DNA of 64,000 nucleotides, from contig NZ_CP012334.1 of assembly GCF_001704295.1 (NCBI RefSeq), positions 1,066,084 through 1,130,083 of the forward strand, written 5' to 3'. Position 1 is the stretch's first letter; the number at the start of each line of letters is the position of its first letter. The position numbers were made by a program, and so were the translations under genes. The DNA comes from Bordetella sp. H567 (GTDB taxonomy: Bacteria; Pseudomonadota; Gammaproteobacteria; Burkholderiales; Burkholderiaceae_B). Of the stretch, positions 46,381 to 54,733 are shown piece by piece. The notes below the pieces were generated by a model. It was not told the origin of the DNA, ran no database searches, and worked only from the letters and a program-made list of their open reading frames with translations.

Positions 46381-48657
46381 ATGATGCTATCGACATCCAC
46401 GCGCGCCGTGCACCGCGCGCCTTTCTACGCCTCGCTGACCGCGATCGCGGCCGCGCTGGCGCTGGCCGGCTGCAACGGCGGCGACGATTCGTCGGAGCCC
46501 TCGGCCAGCACCGATGCGCCGACGGCCATCACGATGCAGGGCGTGGTCACCGGCTCCAACTACAAGCCCGGAAGCGCGGCCAACCCCACGATCGACGCCG
46601 CCTATTTCCAGAATGCCAAGGTCTGTATCGACACCAATGCCAACGGCAAGTGCGATCCGGCCGAAAATCCGGTGGTCACCGACAACAACGGCGTGTTTTC
46701 GCTGCAGGCACCCGCCGTGTCGCCGCTGCTCGCCGATATCGGCACCGACGCCACCAATACCGCCAGCGGGACGAAAGTCGCCCGGCGCATGGCGCTGCGC
46801 ATTTCGGCCGAACAGATCCAGGACCAGGGCGCCGGCAAGATCGTCATCAGCCCGATGTCCAGCGAAATCCAACGCATGGTCGAGGACGACAGCAGCGCAT
46901 ATGCAGCCGAGAAGGCCAATCTGGCCGCACGCCTGAATGTGCAGCCCGCCGACGTGATCGTCGACGTGCATGCGACCCAGGGCGCCACCCGCACGTCGCT
47001 GCTGTTCGAGACCAATCAGCTGGGCAATCGTTATACCTATGCCACGACCAAGCTGGATCGCGGTGACCTGTATCCCGACGCGCTGGCGGTACAGGGCGGC
47101 GATCCGGAACTGACCAACAAGATCAACGTAACGCCCGAGACGGCGACCACGCCCGAGACGCGCAAGCCCATCACCTTCCTGCAGGCGCAGCAGGCCGCGT
47201 TCAACGTGGAAGGCATTCCACGCTACGATCATCTGTTCGTGCTGTTCCTGGAGAACAAGGGCTCCAACACGATCCTGAACCAGCCGTACGCCCCCAAGAT
47301 CGCCAAGTACCTGAAGGAATACAACCAGCTGTCGAACTACTTCTCGACCGGACAGCCCAGCGAGCCGAACTACACGGCGGTCGGTGGCGGCGACGACTTC
47401 GGCATCACCGACGATTCGCAATGGAACTGCAGCGCCACGGGTGCCAATGCGCCCAAGGATCCCTTGCCCACCCATGACAAGCCGGGCCTGGTTTCCTCGC
47501 CGTTCAGCGCGACGGCGGACTGCGGCGGCACCAATCACAACATCACTGCCCCCAACCTGTTCACGGCGCTGGAAAACGTCGGCATGACCTGGCGCGTTTA
47601 TGGCGAAACCATGAACCCGGGCCAGGATCCTCGTACGGACAGCGTGGCCGATAACGCGATCACCGGCGTGGATACCGCCTACCCGAGCGGCATAGGCAAC
47701 GACCCCACGCCGATTCCGTCGGGCGGCACGGTTCCGCTGGCCAGCAATATGTACCGGACCAAGCATCATCCGGCCATGGCCTTCCAGGATGCACGCCTGC
47801 TGCCTGACTTCTTCTTCAGCAACCGCACGCTGGGCGGCGGCCAGTTCGACGCCAACATGAAGAACGGCACGAAGTACGTGGTTCCCGCCAACTACGAAGT
47901 GGACCAGTTCGGCAAGGACCTGGAGAACGGCGACGTCGGCGCCTTGAACTTCCTGATCCCGGACCAGTGCGACGATATGCATGGCACGACGGTGAAAACG
48001 ACCGCCGGCGCCCTCATCACCGACTGCGCCGCCCCCGCGATCATCACCCGGGGCGACAACTACGTCGACTACATCATCAAGAAGATCCAGGCGTCCCGGG
48101 TGTGGAAGAATACCCAGCAGCGCTCGGCCATCGTGATCATGTTCGACGAGGGCACGGCCAGCAACGGCTTCAATTCCTGCTGCGGCTGGAACGTCAGCAA
48201 CAGCACGGTGTCGCAGCCACTGAAGCAGAACCCGGACGGCAGCTTTACGCCGGACCCGTCGGTGGTCAACTATACCGAGGGCAATCACGGCCACGGCAAT
48301 TCCATCTTTTTGGTCGTGACCAACCAGCCCAACGCGCCCAAGGGCGTGGTGGACAGCGACGCGTACAGCCACTTTTCGCTCGTGCGGACCATGCAGGACA
48401 TGTTCCAGCTGGCCGATCCGGCGAACGATGCGTCGTACCTGAACCGCGCCAAGTACACCGAGAAGTTCATCGCCGAGCATCTGCAGGTATTGCCTGAGTA
48501 CGCCAACAGCGGCGATACGCACTTCGATGCGGTGCGTCCGATGAATCACGCCTATGTGATTCCCGCCGACTACCGCCAGAAGCAGTCGACGGACGCGGCC
48601 ACCGCGCCGCAGGTCGGTCCCGACAAGACGCAGGCCAGCGTCTGGGCGGTGAAGTAA
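46381..48657 (+). CDS. Lipoprotein phosphoesterase (phospholipase C/acid phosphatase family)
   Basis: A 758-aa protein. The lipoprotein signal has lipobox LAGC (Cys31). A middle region contains the EF-hand-like loop DTNANGKCDPAEN (84-96), suggesting Ca2+ binding. From about residue 275 comes the phosphoesterase (PF04185-type) domain: RYDHLFVLFLENKGSNTI, GQPSEPNYTAVGGGD, IVIMFDEGT and EGNHGHGNSIF, the residues that bind the metals. Substrate could be phospholipid or phosphomonoester. GAGGGAAAG precedes the start at 46381 (a second ATG follows directly). Confidence 0.85.
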   Translation: MMLSTSTRAVHRAPFYASLTAIAAALALAGCNGGDDSSEPSASTDAPTAITMQGVVTGSNYKPGSAANPTIDAAYFQNAKVCIDTNANGKCDPAENPVVTDNNGVFSLQAPAVSPLLADIGTDATNTASGTKVARRMALRISAEQIQDQGAGKIVISPMSSEIQRMVEDDSSAYAAEKANLAARLNVQPADVIVDVHATQGATRTSLLFETNQLGNRYTYATTKLDRGDLYPDALAVQGGDPELTNKINVTPETATTPETRKPITFLQAQQAAFNVEGIPRYDHLFVLFLENKGSNTILNQPYAPKIAKYLKEYNQLSNYFSTGQPSEPNYTAVGGGDDFGITDDSQWNCSATGANAPKDPLPTHDKPGLVSSPFSATADCGGTNHNITAPNLFTALENVGMTWRVYGETMNPGQDPRTDSVADNAITGVDTAYPSGIGNDPTPIPSGGTVPLASNMYRTKHHPAMAFQDARLLPDFFFSNRTLGGGQFDANMKNGTKYVVPANYEVDQFGKDLENGDVGALNFLIPDQCDDMHGTTVKTTAGALITDCAAPAIITRGDNYVDYIIKKIQASRVWKNTQQRSAIVIMFDEGTASNGFNSCCGWNVSNSTVSQPLKQNPDGSFTPDPSVVNYTEGNHGHGNSIFLVVTNQPNAPKGVVDSDAYSHFSLVRTMQDMFQLADPANDASYLNRAKYTEKFIAEHLQVLPEYANSGDTHFDAVRPMNHAYVIPADYRQKQSTDAATAPQVGPDKTQASVWAVK

Positions 48658-48693
48658 GGCAGGGCGGCTGATTCGGCTATCCCCGGACAGGGG

Positions 48694-48729
48694 CGGCGGG
48701 TGGAAGCGATTCCGCCCGCCGGTTTTTTT
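48694..48729 (+). terminator. Strong intrinsic terminator just before the peroxidase gene
   Basis: A 12-bp stem (48694-48705 with 48710-48721, one G-T pair) closed by GCGA is followed by TTTTTTT (48723-48729). It ends only 18 nt before the next start codon, leaving no room for a promoter between them. Confidence 0.88.
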
Positions 48730-48747
48730 CACTTCAAGGGATTTTGC

Positions 48748-50196
48748 ATGCGCAAGCGTTATCTGGCGGCGACGGCGTTGCTGGCCTTGGCCGTCGTGGC
48801 GGGTGTGGCGGCCGGCGCCGATGGCCTCGGCGAACAGGGCGGGGCCGCTCCGGCTGGCGAGGGCGGCGCGCCCGGCCCGGGATGGAACAACCCGGTTGTC
48901 CGGCAGAAACCGCTCAGTTTGGCGGCCCAGGTGGGCCAGAAGCTGTTTTTCGACCACGACATGTCGGGCTCGCGCACGATGGCCTGCGCGACCTGCCACG
49001 ACCCGAAGTTCGCCTACGGGCCGCCCAATGACCTGGCGGCGCAATTGGGCGGCGCCGCCATGACCGAGCGCGGCGTGCGCGCCGTGCCTTCGCTGCGCTA
49101 CAAGGACAAGACGCCGCCGTATTCCGATCTGCTGGACAATCCGGACGCGATCAGCGTGCCGGGGCCGGGTGGCGGTTTCGACTGGGACGGCCGCGCGGCC
49201 GATCACGGCGAACAGGCCAGGGGCCCGTTGCTGGATCCGGTGGAGATGGCCAATGCGTCGGCCGGCGAGGTGGTTGCCAAGGTGAAGGCGGCCGACTACG
49301 CACCGCTGTTCCGGCAGGCCTTCGGCGAGCATGCCTTCGACGACACCGCGTCCGCCTTCCATGACATCACCGCCGCCCTGCGCGCCTTCCAACTGGAGGA
49401 CATCAGCTTCCGGCCGTACAACAGCAAGTTCGACCTGTACACGTCGAACAAGAAGGGCGGGCAACTGACCGTGGCCGAATTGCGCGGCATGAAGGTATTC
49501 ACCGATCCCAATACGGGCAATTGCGCCTCGTGCCATTACCAGGGAGCGGGCTTTCGCGGCAGCAGCGCCCTGTTCACCGACTTTTCGTACGAGGCCATCG
49601 GCGTGCCTCGCAATGATGTGCACGCGACGTTGCCGCACGCCAACCGCAACGATATCCCGGCCAACGACAAGGACGCCAAGCGCTTCGACATGGGCTTGTG
49701 CGGCCCGCAACGGCCGGACCATGCGCTGATGGAGGAGGGCAAGCCCAGCAAATTCTGCGGCATGTTCAAGGCACCGACGCTGCGCAACGTCGCGCTGCGG
49801 CAGGCGTTCTTCCACAACGGCGTCATCCATACCCTGGAACAGGCGATCCGCTTCTACAACACGCGCGATACCAATCCGGAGCTGTGGTATCCCACGGTGG
49901 GCGGCAAGGTGATCAAGCCGGGTGATCCGGGCTACGACCCGCACTATCCCACCTACGGCCTGATCACGGTGCAGTATGCCAAGGGCACGGGCAAGGTACA
50001 GAAGTACAACGACCTGCCCATGCCGTACTGGGGCAACATCGACACCCAGATGCCCTTGGACGGCCGCCCGGCCGGTTCCAAGCCGCCGATGTCCGAGCAG
50101 GACGTGCACGACCTGATCTGCTTCCTGAACACGCTGACGGACGACTACCCGCCCAACGCCCCGCCCACCGAGGCCCAGAAGGCGTGCGTGAGCTGA
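48748..50196 (+). CDS. Dihaem cytochrome c peroxidase family protein
   Basis: A 482-aa periplasmic protein of the CcpA/MauG class. A signal peptide (about 1-23) is followed by two haem-binding CxxCH motifs: Cys80-His84 (CATCH) and Cys259-His263 (CASCH). The APTLRNVALRQAFFHNG segment near 360 is the conserved C-terminal signature of this peroxidase group. At 482 aa it is longer than classical CcpA (about 320). It probably reduces hydrogen peroxide with electrons from cytochrome c. AAGGG precedes the start. Confidence 0.88.
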   Translation: MRKRYLAATALLALAVVAGVAAGADGLGEQGGAAPAGEGGAPGPGWNNPVVRQKPLSLAAQVGQKLFFDHDMSGSRTMACATCHDPKFAYGPPNDLAAQLGGAAMTERGVRAVPSLRYKDKTPPYSDLLDNPDAISVPGPGGGFDWDGRAADHGEQARGPLLDPVEMANASAGEVVAKVKAADYAPLFRQAFGEHAFDDTASAFHDITAALRAFQLEDISFRPYNSKFDLYTSNKKGGQLTVAELRGMKVFTDPNTGNCASCHYQGAGFRGSSALFTDFSYEAIGVPRNDVHATLPHANRNDIPANDKDAKRFDMGLCGPQRPDHALMEEGKPSKFCGMFKAPTLRNVALRQAFFHNGVIHTLEQAIRFYNTRDTNPELWYPTVGGKVIKPGDPGYDPHYPTYGLITVQYAKGTGKVQKYNDLPMPYWGNIDTQMPLDGRPAGSKPPMSEQDVHDLICFLNTLTDDYPPNAPPTEAQKACVS

Positions 50197-50468
50197 CGTG
50201 CGCCGCCCGAGATCCTGGATGCGCTGACACGCAGAGCGCGGCATCCTGCGCGATGCCGCCGCCATTGAATCGCGGAATATCGTTTTGAATTCGCGCCATC
50301 GATGCAAAGTGCGTAGGCGCCGTGTCGCGTATCCGCCGTTGCATCGTGACAGGAATATGTACGGCAAAGGATGTATCTGATATGGTCCTGGGGTCCGGCC
50401 CAGGCGCAATACGGCCCAAGTGATTTTCGTAGAGGCTGTTGCGCCGCCGGTTTCCAGGGAGAAGCTTC
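50197..50468 (+). other. Intergenic region before the GMC dehydrogenase operon
   Basis: No gene is supported here. GTTTTGAATTC near 50281-50291 and the AT-rich TATGTACGGCAAAGG near 50356 could belong to a promoter. AGGGAG (50456-50461) is the ribosome site of the next gene. Confidence 0.4.
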
Positions 50469-51203
50469 ATGACGCAAGAGCGAGAGCCGCGCAGGCGTTT
50501 CCTGCAGCAGGTACTAGCCATCGTGCCCGCCTCGACACTGGCCGCGGGCGCGGCGGTAAGCCAAGCCGGCTGTACCGATCATCCCGCGCAAGGCGCGGCG
50601 CAGGCGGGCCCCAGTCCCGCCAAACCGTATACCCCCACGTATTTCACCGAAGCGGAATGGAAGTTCGTCCACGCCGCGGTGGATCACCTGATACCCGCGG
50701 ACCAGTACGGCGCGGGCGGCATCGAAGCCGGGGTGCCCGAGTTCATCGACCGGCAGATGGAAACACCCTGGGGCCACGGCCAGCTGTGGTACATGCAAGG
50801 CCCCTTCCATCCCGACGTGGTGCCCGAACTTGGCTACCAGACCAACCAGACGCCGCGCGATGTGTATCGCCACGGCATCGCCGCATGCGACGCATGGTGC
50901 AAGCAGCAGCACGGCAAGGCCTACGCGGACCTGGACAAGCCGCTGCAGGAGCAGATCCTGAAGGACCTGGACGCGGGCAAGATCGTCTTCGATACCGTGC
51001 CCTCGCGCACCTTCTTCAACTTCCTGCTTTCCAACACCAAGGAAGGCTATTTCGCCGATCCCATCTACGGCGGCAACAAGCATATGACCGGCTGGAAGAT
51101 GGTGGGCTTTCCAGGCGCCCGGGCCGACTTCGCCGACTGGGCCGACCAGCCCAATGCCAAATACCCCTACGGGCCCGTGTCCATTTCCGGAGAAAAGGGC
51201 TGA
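50469..51203 (+). CDS. Gluconate 2-dehydrogenase subunit 3 family protein
   Basis: A 244-aa exported small subunit. The Tat signal RRRFLQQVLAIVPAS (residues 8-22) and a Cys near 36 (QAGC) are followed by the family domain (TEAEWKFVHAAVDHLIPADQ, EAGVPEFIDRQM). In three-subunit membrane dehydrogenases this subunit carries the Tat signal for the FAD subunit, which has none here either. First gene of the dehydrogenase operon, 3 bp before the GMC gene. Confidence 0.92.
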   Translation: MTQEREPRRRFLQQVLAIVPASTLAAGAAVSQAGCTDHPAQGAAQAGPSPAKPYTPTYFTEAEWKFVHAAVDHLIPADQYGAGGIEAGVPEFIDRQMETPWGHGQLWYMQGPFHPDVVPELGYQTNQTPRDVYRHGIAACDAWCKQQHGKAYADLDKPLQEQILKDLDAGKIVFDTVPSRTFFNFLLSNTKEGYFADPIYGGNKHMTGWKMVGFPGARADFADWADQPNAKYPYGPVSISGEKG

Positions 51204-51206
51204 CTT

Positions 51207-52982
51207 ATGGCGATCAAACGAGACAAGGTGGACGTGGTCCTGGTCGGCTTCGGCTGGACCGGCGCGATCATGGGACAGGAGTTGACCGAGGCGGGCCTGA
51301 ACGTGCTGGCGCTGGAGCGCGGCCCCATGCGCGATACACCCACGGACGCGCAATATCCGAAGGTGATCGACGAGCTGGCGTACTCGATACGCGGCAAGCT
51401 GTACCAGGAACTGGCCAAGGAAACCGTGACCATACGCCACGGCGTCAACGACCTGGCGGTACCGTACCGGCAAAACGGATCCTTCCTGCTGGGCAACGGC
51501 GTGGGCGGCGCGGGCTTCCACTGGAACGGCATGCATTACCGCGTGCTGCCCGAAGAGTTGCGACTGCGCACGCGCTACGAGCAACGCTACGGCAAGAAGT
51601 TCATCCCGGAGAACATGACGATCCAGGACTTCGGCGTCAGCTACGACGAACTGGAGCCTTACTTCACCCAGTTCGAGTATGTGTGCGGCACGTCGGGCAA
51701 GGCGGGGAACCTGCAGGGCAAGATCGTCGCCGGCGGCAATCCGCTGGAGGGCGCGCGCAGCAAGGAATATCCGGTGCCGCCCCTGCGCAACACGCTGGGC
51801 GCGCAGTTGTTCGAAAAAGCCGCGCGCGAAGTGGGCTTCCATCCCTATCCGGCCCCCGCGGCCAATGCCTCGGAGCCCTACACCAATCCCTATGGCGTGC
51901 GTCTGGGGCCCTGCAACTACTGCGGTTTCTGCGAGAACTACGGCTGCTATATGTACGCCAAGGCGTCGCCGCAGACCACCATCCTGCCGGTGCTGCTGAA
52001 GAAGCCGAACTTCGAACTGCGCACGCATTCGCATGTGCTGAAGGTCAATCTGGATTCCTCCGGCAAGAAGGCGACCGGCGTGACCTACGTCGATGCGCAG
52101 GGGCGCGAGGTGGAACAGCCCGCCGACCTGGTGGTCCTGACCGCATACCAGATGCACAACGTGCGCCTGCTGCTGCTTTCGGGGATCGGCAAGCCGTATG
52201 ACCCCGTCACCAACGAAGGCACGGTGGGGAAGAACTACGCCTACCAGATGAACGGCTCGGTCAACGTGCTGCTGCCCAAGGGCACGCAGCTCAACCCCTT
52301 TGTCGGCACGGGGGCGGGCGGCGTATCGATGGACGACCTGAACGGCGACCAGTTCGACCATGGGCCCCTGGGCTTCATCGGCGGCGCGTCGATCCGGCAT
52401 ATCCGCTATGGCGGCCGGCCCATTGCGCAAACACCTACCATGCCCGGCGCGCCGCGCTGGGGAAGCGGATGGAAGGCGGCCGTGCAGGACACCTACCAGC
52501 GCTACATGAGCATCGGTATCTCGGGTTCGGTCATGTCGTACCGCGACGCCTACCTGTCGCTGGACCCGACGTACAAGGACGCCTTCGGCCAACCGCTGCT
52601 GCGCATGACCTTCGACTGGCACGATAACGAGTTCGACATGATCGGCCATCTGGGAACCCGCATGGACGAAGTGGCCAAGGCCATGAACCCGGAAAAGCAC
52701 TTCGTCGCCGTGCGCAAGAAGGGATCGCACTACGACACCCGCGTCTACCAGAGCACGCACAACACCGGCGGCGCCATCATGGGAACGAATCCCAGGGAAA
52801 GCGTGGTGAACCGCTACCTTCAGAGCTGGGACGTTTCCAACGTCTTCGTCATGGGCGCCTGCCTGTTCCCGCAGAACATGGGATACAACCCCACCGGCCT
52901 GGTCGGCGGGTTGGCCTACTGGGCCGCGCACCATATCCGCGAGCAGTATCTGAAGAATCCTGGTCCGCTGGTGCAGGCATAA
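51207..52982 (+). CDS. GMC oxidoreductase, FAD subunit of a three-component dehydrogenase
   Basis: A 591-aa flavoenzyme. The FAD-binding GFGWTG is at residues 14-19. A cysteine cluster CNYCGFCENYGC (Cys236, 239, 242, 247) matches the position where related glucose and gluconate dehydrogenases hold an iron-sulphur cluster. The C-terminal substrate/FAD motif has HNTGGAIMGTNP and GYNPTGLVGGLAYWAA. It lacks its own signal peptide and is exported with the Tat-bearing small subunit. Substrate: a sugar, sugar acid or alcohol; gluconate is the closest family guess. Confidence 0.9.
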   Translation: MAIKRDKVDVVLVGFGWTGAIMGQELTEAGLNVLALERGPMRDTPTDAQYPKVIDELAYSIRGKLYQELAKETVTIRHGVNDLAVPYRQNGSFLLGNGVGGAGFHWNGMHYRVLPEELRLRTRYEQRYGKKFIPENMTIQDFGVSYDELEPYFTQFEYVCGTSGKAGNLQGKIVAGGNPLEGARSKEYPVPPLRNTLGAQLFEKAAREVGFHPYPAPAANASEPYTNPYGVRLGPCNYCGFCENYGCYMYAKASPQTTILPVLLKKPNFELRTHSHVLKVNLDSSGKKATGVTYVDAQGREVEQPADLVVLTAYQMHNVRLLLLSGIGKPYDPVTNEGTVGKNYAYQMNGSVNVLLPKGTQLNPFVGTGAGGVSMDDLNGDQFDHGPLGFIGGASIRHIRYGGRPIAQTPTMPGAPRWGSGWKAAVQDTYQRYMSIGISGSVMSYRDAYLSLDPTYKDAFGQPLLRMTFDWHDNEFDMIGHLGTRMDEVAKAMNPEKHFVAVRKKGSHYDTRVYQSTHNTGGAIMGTNPRESVVNRYLQSWDVSNVFVMGACLFPQNMGYNPTGLVGGLAYWAAHHIREQYLKNPGPLVQA

Positions 52983-52992
52983 GGAGGGGAGC

Positions 52993-54315
52993 ATGATGAA
53001 GCCACATCTCGTCACCGTCGCCCTTACCCTGGCGGCGGCCCATGCGTGGGCCGAGGCGCCGGCCGGCGGCAACGTCGACGCGCAATTGATCAAACAGGGT
53101 GAATACCTGTCGCGCGCGGCCGATTGCGTGGCCTGCCACACGGCCAAGGACGGCAAGCCCTACGCGGGCGGACTGCCCTTCGATACGCCGATCGGCACGG
53201 TTTATTCGACCAACATTACGCCGGACAAGGAAACCGGCATCGGGGACTACAGCTACGAAGACTTCGACCGCGCCGTGCGTCACGGGGTGGGGAAGGGCGT
53301 CGGCAGCCTGTACCCCGCCATGCCCTACACCTCGTACGCCCACGTCAGCCCGGATGATGTAAAGGCCCTGTATGCGTACTTCATGCACGGCGTGACGCCG
53401 GTCAAGCAGCAGAACAAGGGCACGGATATTCCCTGGCCGTTGTCGATGCGCTGGCCCCTGGGCATCTGGCGGGGCCTGTTCGCGCCCGATGTCGCAAACG
53501 GCACGGCTTCCGCGCCGGGCGGGCAGCAGGCGGCGTCCGGCGACGCCGAAGTGCTGCGCGGACGCTACCTGGTCGAAGGCCTGGGCCATTGCAGCGCCTG
53601 CCACACGCCGCGCGGCTTCGCGCTCCAGGAAAAGGCGTCCACCGACGCCGACGGCACCGCGTTCCTGTCCGGCGCCGTCGTGGAAGGCTGGCTGGCCAAG
53701 AACCTGCGCGGCGACGTCAATAGCGGATTGGGCAGCTGGAGCAAGGAAGACATCGCAGCGTTCCTGAAGGGCGGGCGCAATGCGCACTCCGCCGCGTTCG
53801 GCGGCATGGCGCAGGTGGTGCAGGACAGCACCCAGCACATGAGCGATGCGGACCTGGCCGCCATCGCGGCCTACCTGAAGACGCTGGCGCCGGCCGGCAA
53901 GGGCGACGCGCGGACGCTCGCCTACAGCGACGCGACCGGCCAGGCCCTGCGCACGGGCAGCGACAAGAGCGAAGGCGCGATCACCTTCCTGAACAACTGC
54001 GCGGCCTGCCATCGCAGCACGGGCAAGGGCTACGCAGAGACCTTCCCGCAGCTGGCGCAAAGCTCGACCGTGCTGAGCGGCGATCCCGCTTCGCTCATAC
54101 ACCTGGTGTTGAAGGGCGCGCAGATGCCCGGCACGCGGTCCGCGCCCACGCAGTATGCGATGCCGGGGTTCGATTACCGGCTGAGCGACGGGGAGGTCGC
54201 GGCCGTGGTGACCTTCGTGCGCAACAGCTGGGGCAACCAGGCCTCGGCCGTTACGGCCGACCAGGTGGCCAAGGTCCGCAAGGAAGTCGGGGCGGTCGCG
54301 GCCCCGGTGCGCTAG
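52993..54315 (+). CDS. Trihaem cytochrome c subunit of the dehydrogenase
   Basis: A 440-aa periplasmic, membrane-anchored cytochrome. The signal peptide ends near AWA-EAP (about 20). Three CxxCH motifs bind haem: Cys45-His49 (CVACH), Cys200-His204 (CSACH) and Cys336-His340 (CAACH). It would take electrons from the GMC subunit and pass them to ubiquinone, as in gluconate/alcohol dehydrogenase cytochrome subunits. Third gene of the operon, 10 bp after the GMC gene (AAGGAGGGGAGC ribosome site). Confidence 0.93.
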   Translation: MMKPHLVTVALTLAAAHAWAEAPAGGNVDAQLIKQGEYLSRAADCVACHTAKDGKPYAGGLPFDTPIGTVYSTNITPDKETGIGDYSYEDFDRAVRHGVGKGVGSLYPAMPYTSYAHVSPDDVKALYAYFMHGVTPVKQQNKGTDIPWPLSMRWPLGIWRGLFAPDVANGTASAPGGQQAASGDAEVLRGRYLVEGLGHCSACHTPRGFALQEKASTDADGTAFLSGAVVEGWLAKNLRGDVNSGLGSWSKEDIAAFLKGGRNAHSAAFGGMAQVVQDSTQHMSDADLAAIAAYLKTLAPAGKGDARTLAYSDATGQALRTGSDKSEGAITFLNNCAACHRSTGKGYAETFPQLAQSSTVLSGDPASLIHLVLKGAQMPGTRSAPTQYAMPGFDYRLSDGEVAAVVTFVRNSWGNQASAVTADQVAKVRKEVGAVAAPVR

Positions 54316-54340
54316 GCAGCACCCGGTCTTGCGCCCCAAA

Positions 54341-54368
54341 CAAAACAGGCCCGCATCGCTGCGAGCCT
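54341..54368 (-). terminator. Intrinsic terminator of tRNA-Cys
   Basis: On the minus strand AGGCTCGCA and TGCGGGCCT form a 9-bp stem with a GCGA loop, followed by GTTTTG, about 10 bp beyond the tRNA 3' end. Confidence 0.75.
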
Positions 54369-54377
54369 GGATCGGTT

Positions 54378-54451
54378 TGGAGGCGCAAGCCGGAATCGAA
54401 CCGACGTACACGGATTTGCAATCCGCTGCATAACCACTCTGCCATTGCGCC
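54378..54451 (-). tRNA. tRNA-Cys (GCA anticodon)
   Basis: Read on the minus strand, the acceptor stem GGCGCAA pairs with TTGCGCC and is followed by T and an encoded CCA. The anticodon loop ATTGCAAAT contains GCA, and the T-loop GGTTCGATTCC is standard. The 74-nt length includes CCA. Confidence 0.97.
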
Positions 54452-54733
54452 TTCGCTGTCCCGGACCTATGTCCCTGGACAATTTCCGCAGCCGTTGCCG
54501 GGGATAAAACGCCGGGCGCCGGAGGGAAGCCCAGCATTCTAACATCATCTCGCGGGCGCCTGCATGGCAAGCGGCCGGGCCCCTGGAATCGCTGCCGAAG
54601 GCGCGGATCATGCGGCGGCCGTCGCGGCGAAATCCGCGGCGCCACCCGAAGGGCCACCCCTGTTTGGGACGCCAGTTTCCCCGGGGGGAAGTACGATGTC
54701 GCGTCACGTGCGCCCTTGGCCCCGGAGAGTCCC

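Noticed and set aside
46387-50409. Minus-strand open frame of about 1340 codons opposite the phosphoesterase and peroxidase genes
   Set aside because: Composition (runs of Gly, Arg, His, Val) and lack of motifs mark it as an antisense shadow; the plus-strand genes have clear signal peptides and haem motifs.
50514-53156. Minus-strand open frame of 880 codons opposite the GMC dehydrogenase
   Set aside because: Same GC-driven shadow; the plus strand encodes well-supported proteins.
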